Source: Candidatus Omnitrophota bacterium (GTDB taxonomy: Bacteria > Omnitrophota > Gorgyraeia > Gygaellales > Profunditerraquicolaceae). From it: a stretch of 7,036 nt of DNA. Where the stretch lies: assembly GCA_028687525.1 (NCBI GenBank), contig JAQTZX010000067.1, forward strand, positions 1 to 7,036, given 5' to 3'. Shown one piece after another: positions 1 to 6,089 of the stretch; within the stretch, counting starts at the first letter, position 1, and each line of letters opens with the position of its first letter. A program made the translations under genes and the position numbers. The notes under the pieces were generated by a model, which saw only the letters and a list, made by a program, of their open reading frames with translations, was not told the origin of the DNA and searched no databases.

Positions 1-1
1 T

Positions 2-148
2 TATAAAGATGCGGAGCCTTTTACTACGAAAGTAAAAACAATGGATTTTTCCAAGGCAGTAAGGGATTTAAAACATAATCCTAAAGTAGATCCTATCACG
101 GGAATCAAGAATACGGTTGAATGGATGAAATGGTTTTATAGAATTTAA
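2..148 (+). CDS. NAD-dependent epimerase/dehydratase, C-terminal end only (5' part outside window)
   Basis: The frame is open from base 2 to the TAA at 146-148 and gives the last 48 residues of a protein whose start lies left of the window. The piece contains D-F-S-K-A, then D-L-K-H-N-P-K-V and G-I-K-N-T-V-E-W-M. This is the usual tail of extended short-chain dehydrogenases that act on nucleotide sugars (UDP-glucuronate or UDP-glucose 4-epimerase type), where a D-x-S-K-A helix is followed by a 'G-[IL]-x-x-T-V-x-W' closing helix. The second SDR gene at 1329 ends in a related pattern (I-E-K-A-Q-K-L, then G-F-L-K-N-I-E-W-F), which supports the call. The substrate cannot be told because the Rossmann and catalytic parts are missing. 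Only 12 bases separate it from the next gene, so it is probably in the same operon. Confidence 0.72.
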   Translation, partial: YKDAEPFTTKVKTMDFSKAVRDLKHNPKVDPITGIKNTVEWMKWFYRI

Positions 149-160
149 CAGGTTGGTTGT

Positions 161-1342
161 ATGAGAAATAAAAAGATAAAAATATTGTTTGTTTTTGGTA
201 CTAGGCCGGAAGCTATTAAGATGGTGCCTGTTATTAAGGAGTTCGGGCGCAATAAAGGAAGGTTCAATACCCGTATTTGCGTAACTGCGCAACACCGGAA
301 AATGCTGGATCAGGTTCTTGATCTGTTTAATATAGAGCCGCATTATGACCTGGATATAATGACAAAAGGGCAGTCATTGCCTAATGTGACAGCAAGCATT
401 CTTCTTAGAACTACTGTAATAATGGAAAAGGAAAATCCGGATATTGTTTTTGTCCAGGGAGATACAACCACTACTTTCGCGGCTGCTCAGGCAGCATATT
501 ACTTAAAAATACCGGTAGCCCATATCGAGGCGGGCTTACGCACAAATAATAAGTACAGCCCTTTCCCTGAGGAGATAAATCGGCGTCTTACCAGTGTTAT
601 TGCTGATTTCCATTTTGCACCTACAAGAAAAGCAAAGGAAAATTTAATTGCGGAGGGTTTTAAAGGATCTTCAATTTATGTTACCGGGAATACGGTGATA
701 GATGTTCTTAAAGCCATGGTTAAAAGGCAGAAGCCGGAGAACAGGAGGAAGATAATAGAGAGATATTTTTTAGAGAAGTGGAATCTGATATTACGTGGAA
801 AGGCTAATAATCCAAAACTTATTTTAGTAACCGGCCACAGGCGTGAGAGTTTTGGGGAAGGATTTAAGAGAATTTGTAAGGCCTTGCGCATATTGGCGGG
901 GAATAATCCCGATGTTCAAATTGTTTATCCTGTTCATTTGAATCCTCATGTCCAGGAGCCGGTGTATTCAATTTTAGGTAATATTGATAATATTCATTTA
1001 ATATCTCCTCTTGATTATGAGCCGTTTGTTTTTTTAATGGATCACGCGGATCTTATTCTTACAGATTCAGGGGGGATTCAGGAGGAGGCCCCTGCTCTTA
1101 AAGTGCCTGTTCTTATTATGCGTGATACTTCAGAAAGGCCGGAAGGGATAGAAGCCGGATCGGCTAAATTAGTGGGTACGAATATTAAAGTTATTGTTGC
1201 CCAGGCGCAGAAAATTCTGGACAATGTCAATAAGTGTAAGTGCGTATCAAAAGTGCAGAATCCTTATGGAGACGGAAAGGCAAGTGAGAGAATTGTTAGA
1301 ATAATATCAAAGCATTTCGGGGGTAAAAATGAACGATGTTAA
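161..1342 (+). CDS. wecB: UDP-N-acetylglucosamine 2-epimerase (non-hydrolysing, WecB type)
   Basis: Predicted cytoplasmic enzyme interconverting UDP-GlcNAc and UDP-ManNAc, which supplies ManNAc (or, after oxidation, ManNAcA) for surface glycans. The 393-residue length is normal for the family. Visible motifs are F-G-T-R-P-E-A-I-K (residues 12-20), Q-G-D-T-T-T (99-104), H-I-E-A-G-L-R-T (121-128), P-F-P-E-E-I-N-R-R (134-142), T-G-H-R-R-E-S-F (224-231) and the UDP-binding D-S-G-G-I-Q-E-E stretch near the C-terminus. R15, K20, D101, E123, E137 and H226 match the known E. coli WecB active-site residues R10, K15, D95, E117, E131 and H213, so it looks fully active. The F-G-T-R-P-E-A-I-K start fits WecB better than the FnlC/WbjD branch, which usually has V-G-T-R-P-E-I-I. 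A weak CAGG lies 8 bases before the ATG. The 3' end overlaps the next gene by 14 bases. Confidence 0.95.
   Translation: MRNKKIKILFVFGTRPEAIKMVPVIKEFGRNKGRFNTRICVTAQHRKMLDQVLDLFNIEPHYDLDIMTKGQSLPNVTASILLRTTVIMEKENPDIVFVQGDTTTTFAAAQAAYYLKIPVAHIEAGLRTNNKYSPFPEEINRRLTSVIADFHFAPTRKAKENLIAEGFKGSSIYVTGNTVIDVLKAMVKRQKPENRRKIIERYFLEKWNLILRGKANNPKLILVTGHRRESFGEGFKRICKALRILAGNNPDVQIVYPVHLNPHVQEPVYSILGNIDNIHLISPLDYEPFVFLMDHADLILTDSGGIQEEAPALKVPVLIMRDTSERPEGIEAGSAKLVGTNIKVIVAQAQKILDNVNKCKCVSKVQNPYGDGKASERIVRIISKHFGGKNERC
1319..1323 (+). promoter_or_regulatory. Purine-rich ribosome binding site inside the 3' end of wecB
   Basis: GGGGG sits 5 bases before the ATG at 1329 and lies within the last codons of the upstream 2-epimerase gene. 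It supports the overlapping start and thus coupled translation. It is a G-rich variant rather than a clean GGAGG, so its strength is uncertain. Confidence 0.45.
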
Positions 1343-2447
1343 TGGGAAAAGAATCCGGTTGGTGAATGAATACTTATCCGAAGTAAACTTAAATAGTGAG
1401 TTAGTCCGATATTATAAGGGGAGGAATATCCTGGTAACAGGGGGAGCCGGTGCCATTGGCAGTAATCTTATTCTTGCTTTATCAGAGATGGTGGGGAGCG
1501 GCGGTAAAGTTGTTATATTAGACAATTTGTCGTCCATTAAAGAAAAAAAAGCATGGAACGTAGTCCCTTTAAGTAATATTATGTTTGTCGGCGGGGATGT
1601 GAGAAGTGATGTCGATTTAAAAAGAATTTTTAAAGAAGATATTACAATTGTGTTTCACTTGGCAGCTTTTTTTGCAAATCAAAATTCAGTTGATTACCCG
1701 GAGACCTCCGTTGATGTTGATATAATTGGTTTGATTAAACTATTAGAATATTCGCGGATTGCCAGGGTAGAAAAGTTTATTTATGCATCGAGTGGATGCG
1801 CTATTTACGGTTCTTATCCTAAACTGCCATTGAAAGAGGATTTTGTATCCATGCATTTAACAACGCCTTATCAAATCAATAAAATGACAGGCGAAATGTA
1901 CTGTAATTTTTACGCGCATCATTATGATATGCGGATAGTCAACTGTCGATTTTTTAATTCCTACGGTCCGGGTGAGGTCCCAGGCCAGTATCGTAATGTA
2001 ATCCCGAATTTTATCTATTGGGCGATGAAAGGGCAGCCATTGCCAATTACGGGTACAGGCGAAGAAACCAGGGATTTTTCCTATGTATTGGATTTAATCC
2101 AAGGCCTTATTAAGGGCGGTTTCTATACGGAAGCAGTCGGAGAGAATTTTAATTTAGCGGCCGGTAGAGAAATAAGCATTTTGGAGATGGCTAAGCTTGT
2201 GAATGAAACTACCGGAAATAAGGCGGGTTTAGTATTCATGCCCAGGAGAAAATGGGATACAAAGCCCAGACTATTGGCTTCGATTGAAAAGGCTCAAAAA
2301 TTAATAAATTATGATCCCCGCGTTGAGTTTAAGGATGGTTTTCTGAAAAATATCGAATGGTTCAAAGACAATTGGGAAATGATCGAGAAAATGGCTGATT
2401 TTTATCCTGGGATGAGCAGTGCGGTAAGGGGAATTGTAAAAAAATAA
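1329..2447 (+). CDS. NAD-dependent nucleotide-sugar epimerase/dehydratase (extended SDR)
   Basis: A cytoplasmic extended-SDR enzyme acting on a nucleotide sugar, most like UDP-glucose/UDP-glucuronate/UDP-HexNAc 4-epimerases. The NAD-binding loop G-G-A-G-A-I-G is at residues 38-44, the acidic ribose-binding residue is D65 (I-L-D-N-L), G-D-V-R is at 89-92 and H-L-A-A at 110-113. The active site has S154-S155 and the Y181-Q-I-N-K185 pair. R-F-F-N-S-Y-G-P-G and the T-R-D-F-S-Y-V substrate-domain motif follow. Length 372 is longer than the usual 310-340, because about 33 residues precede the Rossmann strand. The ATG follows a GGGGG tract by 5 bases; a GTG at 1362 is an alternative start that would remove 11 residues. 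The 14-base overlap with wecB suggests translational coupling. Epimerase rather than dehydratase is favoured by overall pattern; the exact sugar is unknown. Confidence 0.85.
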   Translation: MNDVNGKRIRLVNEYLSEVNLNSELVRYYKGRNILVTGGAGAIGSNLILALSEMVGSGGKVVILDNLSSIKEKKAWNVVPLSNIMFVGGDVRSDVDLKRIFKEDITIVFHLAAFFANQNSVDYPETSVDVDIIGLIKLLEYSRIARVEKFIYASSGCAIYGSYPKLPLKEDFVSMHLTTPYQINKMTGEMYCNFYAHHYDMRIVNCRFFNSYGPGEVPGQYRNVIPNFIYWAMKGQPLPITGTGEETRDFSYVLDLIQGLIKGGFYTEAVGENFNLAAGREISILEMAKLVNETTGNKAGLVFMPRRKWDTKPRLLASIEKAQKLINYDPRVEFKDGFLKNIEWFKDNWEMIEKMADFYPGMSSAVRGIVKK

Positions 2448-2466
2448 ACAAAGGGATTTTAATATT

Positions 2467-3693
2467 ATGCGTATTTTGCTTTTAAGTCAATGGTTCCAGC
2501 CCGAGCTTAGTTTTAAAGGCTTGCCTTTTGCCAGAGAATTGACCAGGTTGGGCCATGATGTGCAGGTCTTGACTGGTTTTCCGAATTATCCTGGAGGCAA
2601 AATCTATAAAGGTTATAAGATAAGGTTATTCCAGAAGGAAATATTGGAGGGGATTCCTGTTTTTCGTGTTCCTTTATACCCGAGTCACGATAATAATTCC
2701 TTAAGGCGTATAGCAAATTATGCAAGTTTTGCATTTTCAGCGGCATCCTTAGGTGTTTTTGGAATTAAACGCCCGGATGTTATTCATGCGTATCATCCTC
2801 CGGCAACCATAGGTTTGCCGGCTTTATTTTTACGCATGGCTTACCACTCTCCTTTTGTTTATGATATTCAAGACCTTTGGCCGGATACTCTCGCCGCCAC
2901 CGGAATGGTAAATAATAAAATGGTTCTGCGTCTGGTAGGTAAATGGTGCAATTTTATATATTCGCAAGCGGCAAAAATAGTTGTTTTATCTCCCGGTTTT
3001 AAAGAGGAGTTGATAAAAAGAGGAGTGCCTGAGCATAAGATTGAAGTAATATATAATTGGTGCGAAGAAGATTATTTAAAAGCTTGCGATCTCAATGAGG
3101 ATTTGACACAAAACCTCGGTATGGCGGGGCGGTTTAATATCGTGTTTGCCGGTACCATGGGGAAGGCGCAAGCCCTTAGTGCGGTTTTGGATACAGCCGG
3201 TTTATTGAAGGACAAATTTCCCGAGATTCAGTTTATATTCGTTGGTGGAGGTGTTGATGTCGGAAAACTTAAGAAAAAGAAAATTGAACAAAATTTGACA
3301 AATGTCTGTTTCCTCCCTTGGCGGCCGATGAGCGAAATAGGGCATGTTTTAAATTCAGCCCATGTGTTGCTGGTTCATTTAAAAGACGACCCGCTTTTTA
3401 AAATTACTATTCCGGGGAAAACCCAGGCTTATATGGCAGCTGGGCGCCCGATATTGATGGCAGTTAAAGGAAATGCCGCAGAGTTGATTGAAAAAGCCGG
3501 GGCTGGACTGGTCTGTATGCCGCAAGATCCGCAGGGGATAGCTAAAACGGTTGAAACATTTTACAAGATGCCCAGGGAAAAACTTGAACGAATGGGAGAA
3601 AATGGCAGGAATTTTTATCAGCGCGAGTTATCACTTTGTGTGGGAGTACAGAGGTTTGAAAAAGTATTTAAATCAGCAATTAACAAGATATAA
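2467..3693 (+). CDS. Glycosyltransferase family 4, WbuB/WcaI-like
   Basis: A 408-residue GT-B fold retaining glycosyltransferase predicted to add a sugar from a nucleotide donor to a lipid-linked glycan at the inner face of the cytoplasmic membrane. The N-terminal domain opens with the L-L-S-Q-W-F-Q-P-E pattern (residues 5-13), then G-L-P-F-A-R-E-L and T-G-F-P-N-Y-P-G-G-K (36-45), all typical of WbuB-like proteins. D-I-Q-D-L-W-P (133-139) is another family hallmark. The C-terminal domain starts near F-A-G-T-M-G (227-232); the donor site is P-G-K-T-Q-A-Y-M-A-A-G-R-P (316-328) with E339 following. WbuB in E. coli is linked to L-FucNAc transfer, but that specificity should not be carried over, since the 2-epimerase here is WecB-like. 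AGGG lies about 10 bases before the ATG. It stands 19 bases after the SDR gene and 17 before the phosphoglycosyl transferase. Confidence 0.9.
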   Translation: MRILLLSQWFQPELSFKGLPFARELTRLGHDVQVLTGFPNYPGGKIYKGYKIRLFQKEILEGIPVFRVPLYPSHDNNSLRRIANYASFAFSAASLGVFGIKRPDVIHAYHPPATIGLPALFLRMAYHSPFVYDIQDLWPDTLAATGMVNNKMVLRLVGKWCNFIYSQAAKIVVLSPGFKEELIKRGVPEHKIEVIYNWCEEDYLKACDLNEDLTQNLGMAGRFNIVFAGTMGKAQALSAVLDTAGLLKDKFPEIQFIFVGGGVDVGKLKKKKIEQNLTNVCFLPWRPMSEIGHVLNSAHVLLVHLKDDPLFKITIPGKTQAYMAAGRPILMAVKGNAAELIEKAGAGLVCMPQDPQGIAKTVETFYKMPREKLERMGENGRNFYQRELSLCVGVQRFEKVFKSAINKI

Positions 3694-3710
3694 AAGAAAA
3701 TCAGAATCAA

Positions 3711-4376
3711 GTGGATACTTCAGTAGCCAGTGGGAAGAAGAAGGAATGGTTTAAGCGCAGTTTTGATTTAATATTGGCCTATTTTTTACTGGTCGCTTTT
3801 TCGCCTGTTTTTCTTCTAATTTATTTTATAGTGCGAATGGAAATCGGGACTCCGGTTTTTTTCAGGCAGATGCGGCCGGGTAAAAACGGAAAACCTTTTA
3901 TGATTGTTAAATTTCGCACGATGACGGATGAACGCGGTGAAAACGGTATTCTTTTACCCGAAGCAGAAAGGATAAGGTCTTTTGGGATTTTTTTGCGGAA
4001 AATGAGCCTGGATGAGCTTCCGGAGTTGGTGAATGTAATTAAGGGGCAAATGAGTTTTGTTGGGCCAAGGCCTTTGCTAATGCAGTATTTAAATTATTAT
4101 ACCCCTTATTATGCCAGGCGCCATGATGTAAAACCCGGCATTACCGGCTGGGCCCAAATACACGGCCGGAATAATACTCCATTTAGCAGGCGGTTTACCA
4201 TGGATGTATGGTATGTTGATCACTATTCATTTTTGCTTGATTTGAAGATTATTGTTTTGACAGTTGGCAAGGTTTTTAAAAGAGAGAATGTCAGGGGAGA
4301 TCTTGAACAGTGTTATCATGAAGTTAATGACTGCGGCTTACCGGATACGATTATAGAGGAGGGGAATTATGATTAG
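3711..4376 (+). CDS. Monotopic phosphoglycosyl transferase (PglC/WcaJ-type bacterial sugar transferase)
   Basis: Predicted initiating enzyme: it moves a sugar 1-phosphate from a UDP-sugar to undecaprenyl phosphate. At 221 residues it is the short PglC/WecP-like form holding only the catalytic domain, without the four-helix N-terminal part of WcaJ/WbaP. K-R-S-F-D (15-19) leads into one hydrophobic segment (about 20-41) with S31-P32, the Ser-Pro break that turns this helix back in the membrane in PglC. K-F-R-T-M (67-71), the catalytic dyad D101-E102 in S-L-D-E-L-P-E-L, S-F-V-G-P-R-P-L (115-122) and P-G-I-T-G-W-A-Q-I-H-G-R-N (142-154) complete the family set. The start is GTG, the first usual start codon after the in-frame stop at 3681, and it has no clear Shine-Dalgarno. 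The 3' end overlaps the acetyltransferase by 8 bases. The sugar is not known; HexNAc or a diamino sugar is plausible from context. Confidence 0.93.
   Translation: MDTSVASGKKKEWFKRSFDLILAYFLLVAFSPVFLLIYFIVRMEIGTPVFFRQMRPGKNGKPFMIVKFRTMTDERGENGILLPEAERIRSFGIFLRKMSLDELPELVNVIKGQMSFVGPRPLLMQYLNYYTPYYARRHDVKPGITGWAQIHGRNNTPFSRRFTMDVWYVDHYSFLLDLKIIVLTVGKVFKRENVRGDLEQCYHEVNDCGLPDTIIEEGNYD
4355..4364 (+). promoter_or_regulatory. Strong ribosome binding site for the GNAT gene
   Basis: AGAGGAGGGG contains a full GGAGG core ending 6 bases before the ATG at 4369. It is the best Shine-Dalgarno in the window and lies inside the last codons of the phosphoglycosyl transferase gene. It fixes the start at 4369 and points to efficient or coupled translation of the acetyltransferase. 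Confidence 0.75.
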
Positions 4377-4977
4377 GGGAAAGAAGGTTATTTTACGTCC
4401 TCTTGAGGAGAGCGATTTAGATTTTTGTCAGGTTCTTTATAATGATGAGCATATCCGGGATATGGTTGTTGGCTGGGATTTTCCTTCGTCAAAAAAAAAT
4501 CAGAAAATATGGTTTGAATCATTAATTAAGGATAAACGTAATATCCGGTTTATTGTAGAAACAAAAAAGAGAGAACGGCTTGGGCTTACCGGCCTTTGGA
4601 ATATTGATTGGCATAACCGCAGTTCTTTAACTGCGATTAAGCTTTTGGTGACAAAAAAGACTGCGGGAAAGGGGTATGGAAGAGACGCAATTATGGTTAT
4701 GAATGCTTTCTCGTTTTTTAATGTTGGATTGCATAAGTTATGGTGTGAGATTCTTGATTATAATATTCCTTCGCTGAAGGCTTATACCGAACGAAGCGGA
4801 TGGAAAATCGAAGGAAAGCTTCGAAAACATATCTTCAAGAATGGTTCGTACCATAATCTTTATTTTATTGGTTGCTTAAAAGAAGATTTTCTTTCAGTCC
4901 CTGACTCAAATGAATATATCCCCAGCAGTATTCCTGAAGGGATGAGACGAATACTAAGAAAAATCGACCCGGAATAG
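4369..4977 (+). CDS. GNAT-family N-acetyltransferase (RimJ/RimL-like)
   Basis: A 202-residue cytoplasmic acyl-CoA-dependent transferase. It begins with the RimJ/RimL-type strand (V-I-L-R-P-L-E-E-S-D, residues 7-16). It carries the acetyl-CoA pyrophosphate loop K-T-A-G-K-G-Y-G-R-D-A (97-107) and the motif-B region with N-x-P-S-L-K-A-Y-x-x-x-G-W, followed by G-K-L-R-K-H-I-F-K-N-G, usual for acetyltransferases of this branch. About 25 residues after the fold are not explained. Its position between a phosphoglycosyl transferase and two aminotransferase-like genes suggests that it acylates an amino group on a sugar, as WecD and PseH do; this is inference from context. The start is well supported by the preceding strong ribosome binding site. 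A run of nine A at 4491-4499 lies in codons 41-44. Amino-acid or protein N-terminal acetylation is the main alternative. Confidence 0.87.
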   Translation: MIRGKKVILRPLEESDLDFCQVLYNDEHIRDMVVGWDFPSSKKNQKIWFESLIKDKRNIRFIVETKKRERLGLTGLWNIDWHNRSSLTAIKLLVTKKTAGKGYGRDAIMVMNAFSFFNVGLHKLWCEILDYNIPSLKAYTERSGWKIEGKLRKHIFKNGSYHNLYFIGCLKEDFLSVPDSNEYIPSSIPEGMRRILRKIDPE

Positions 4978-4994
4978 AATTTCCTAAAGGCGCT

Positions 4995-6071
4995 ATGAAT
5001 AAGAAAACAAAATTGAGCGGGATAGGCAGTGAATTTCATTGGTCTGGTTTGCCTGAAGGTCCTTTTTTACCATGGCCAATTCCGCATCTGTTTTTAGCCC
5101 TGGGCCGTGACGCAGTCTGCGCTTTATGGGGAATGAAAAAAAACAAGTTTTCCAGAGGGGTTTTATTTGTCCCGGATTATTTTTGCCCCGACGTCTGCAA
5201 GTTTTGGAAAGATAGCGGTATAAAAATACGGCGATATGAAGACGATCCCAGATGGCCGCATCCTAATTGGCATACTTTAACTCCCGCTCGCGGAGATTGT
5301 GTTTTAGCGGTCAATTATTTTGGCGTCAGAGACGGGTCTGTATGGAAGGATTGGCTTAAAGGTAACCCGCGGATATCACTGGTAGAGGATCATTCTCATG
5401 ATCCTTTTTCTTCTTGGGCGAAAAACTCAATCGCGGATTTTTGCTTTGCTTCTATCCGTAAGATTTTTCCTGTCCCTGATGGCGCAATTCTTTGGTCTCC
5501 CCGTCGCCATCCTATGCCGCCTGAACTTGAGAATCGGGACTGTTCGGGAAGCGCTCTGAAACTTGCGGGTATGATTTTGAAAAAGGAATACGGTGATACT
5601 AAGGGAACAAGTTTGTTATTGAAGGACACTTTTAGGAAATTTCAGGTTGAAGGCGAAAAGCTTTTATCTGAGAGCAAAGGGTTAAACATATCGCCTTGGA
5701 GCCGTTATCTGCTTTTGAATGGGATCCCTCAGAGCTGGCGGATTCAACGAAAAAAGAACGTACGTCTGTTGCTTGAGCTTTTACAAGAAAACGCTGATTT
5801 TAGGCCGTTATTCTTAGATTGGCCTCTTGGCCACTGCCCGTTCAATGTAATTTTGGTATTTAAAACTAACAGGTATCGTGAAATTTTTCGTTCCCGGCTT
5901 ATTTCAAAAGCTGTTTTTACCCCTATTCACTGGAAAATAGATTCAGGTAAAGGCACACATGTTTTTGATCTGTCAAGCCGCATATTGACTATTCCCGTGG
6001 ATCATCGGTATAGTTCTTCCGATTTGTATTTTATAGCGGATAATATAAAAGAAATCAGTGATGGAATTTAA
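4995..6071 (+). CDS. Divergent DegT/DnrJ/EryC1-like PLP-dependent aminotransferase homologue, Trp-rich
   Basis: No exact function recognised, but the layout is PLP fold type I of the sugar aminotransferase group. L-G-R-D-A-V (36-41) matches the N-terminal phosphate-side helix of the family. V-P-D-Y-F-C-P-D-V (59-67) matches the usual 'L-P-x-Y-x-C' strand and N-Y-F-G (107-110) the core strand. E-D-H-S-H-D (131-136) gives the predicted PLP pyridine-binding D132 and H135. R155-K156 before I-F-P-V-P-D-G supplies the predicted Schiff-base lysine, with glycine at the normal +7 position. Near the C-terminus P-I-H-W and I-P-V-D-H-R-Y match family end motifs. Length 358 is slightly short (370-400 is usual). 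Fourteen tryptophans, about 4% of residues, is high. The ATG follows AAAGG by 4 bases and lies 17 bases after the GNAT gene. It may aminate a keto-sugar, or act only together with its neighbour. Confidence 0.72.
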   Translation: MNKKTKLSGIGSEFHWSGLPEGPFLPWPIPHLFLALGRDAVCALWGMKKNKFSRGVLFVPDYFCPDVCKFWKDSGIKIRRYEDDPRWPHPNWHTLTPARGDCVLAVNYFGVRDGSVWKDWLKGNPRISLVEDHSHDPFSSWAKNSIADFCFASIRKIFPVPDGAILWSPRRHPMPPELENRDCSGSALKLAGMILKKEYGDTKGTSLLLKDTFRKFQVEGEKLLSESKGLNISPWSRYLLLNGIPQSWRIQRKKNVRLLLELLQENADFRPLFLDWPLGHCPFNVILVFKTNRYREIFRSRLISKAVFTPIHWKIDSGKGTHVFDLSSRILTIPVDHRYSSSDLYFIADNIKEISDGI

Positions 6072-6089
6072 TTCAATCAATTCCGGGGT

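Noticed and set aside
161..3693. Reading the 2-epimerase, SDR and WbuB-like genes as a UDP-L-FucNAc (fnlA-fnlB-fnlC-wbuB) set
   Set aside because: The 2-epimerase has the F-G-T-R-P-E-A-I-K start of WecB rather than the FnlC form, and neither SDR can be assigned as FnlA or FnlB, so the FucNAc pathway is not supported.
3551..3754. 67-codon + strand open frame across the end of the glycosyltransferase and the start of the phosphoglycosyl transferase
   Set aside because: It overlaps two well-supported genes in another frame, has no recognisable motif and no good ribosome site; it is a shadow frame.
4369..4977. Calling the acetyltransferase PglD because of its place after a PglC-like gene
   Set aside because: It has the GNAT acetyl-CoA loop (A-G-K-G-Y-G) and no hexapeptide repeats, so it is a different fold from PglD.
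5820..5833. Inverted repeat TGGCC-TCTT-GGCCA, a possible hairpin
   Set aside because: The stem is only 5 bp, it lies in the middle of a coding region and has no following T tract, so it is neither a terminator nor a likely regulatory site.
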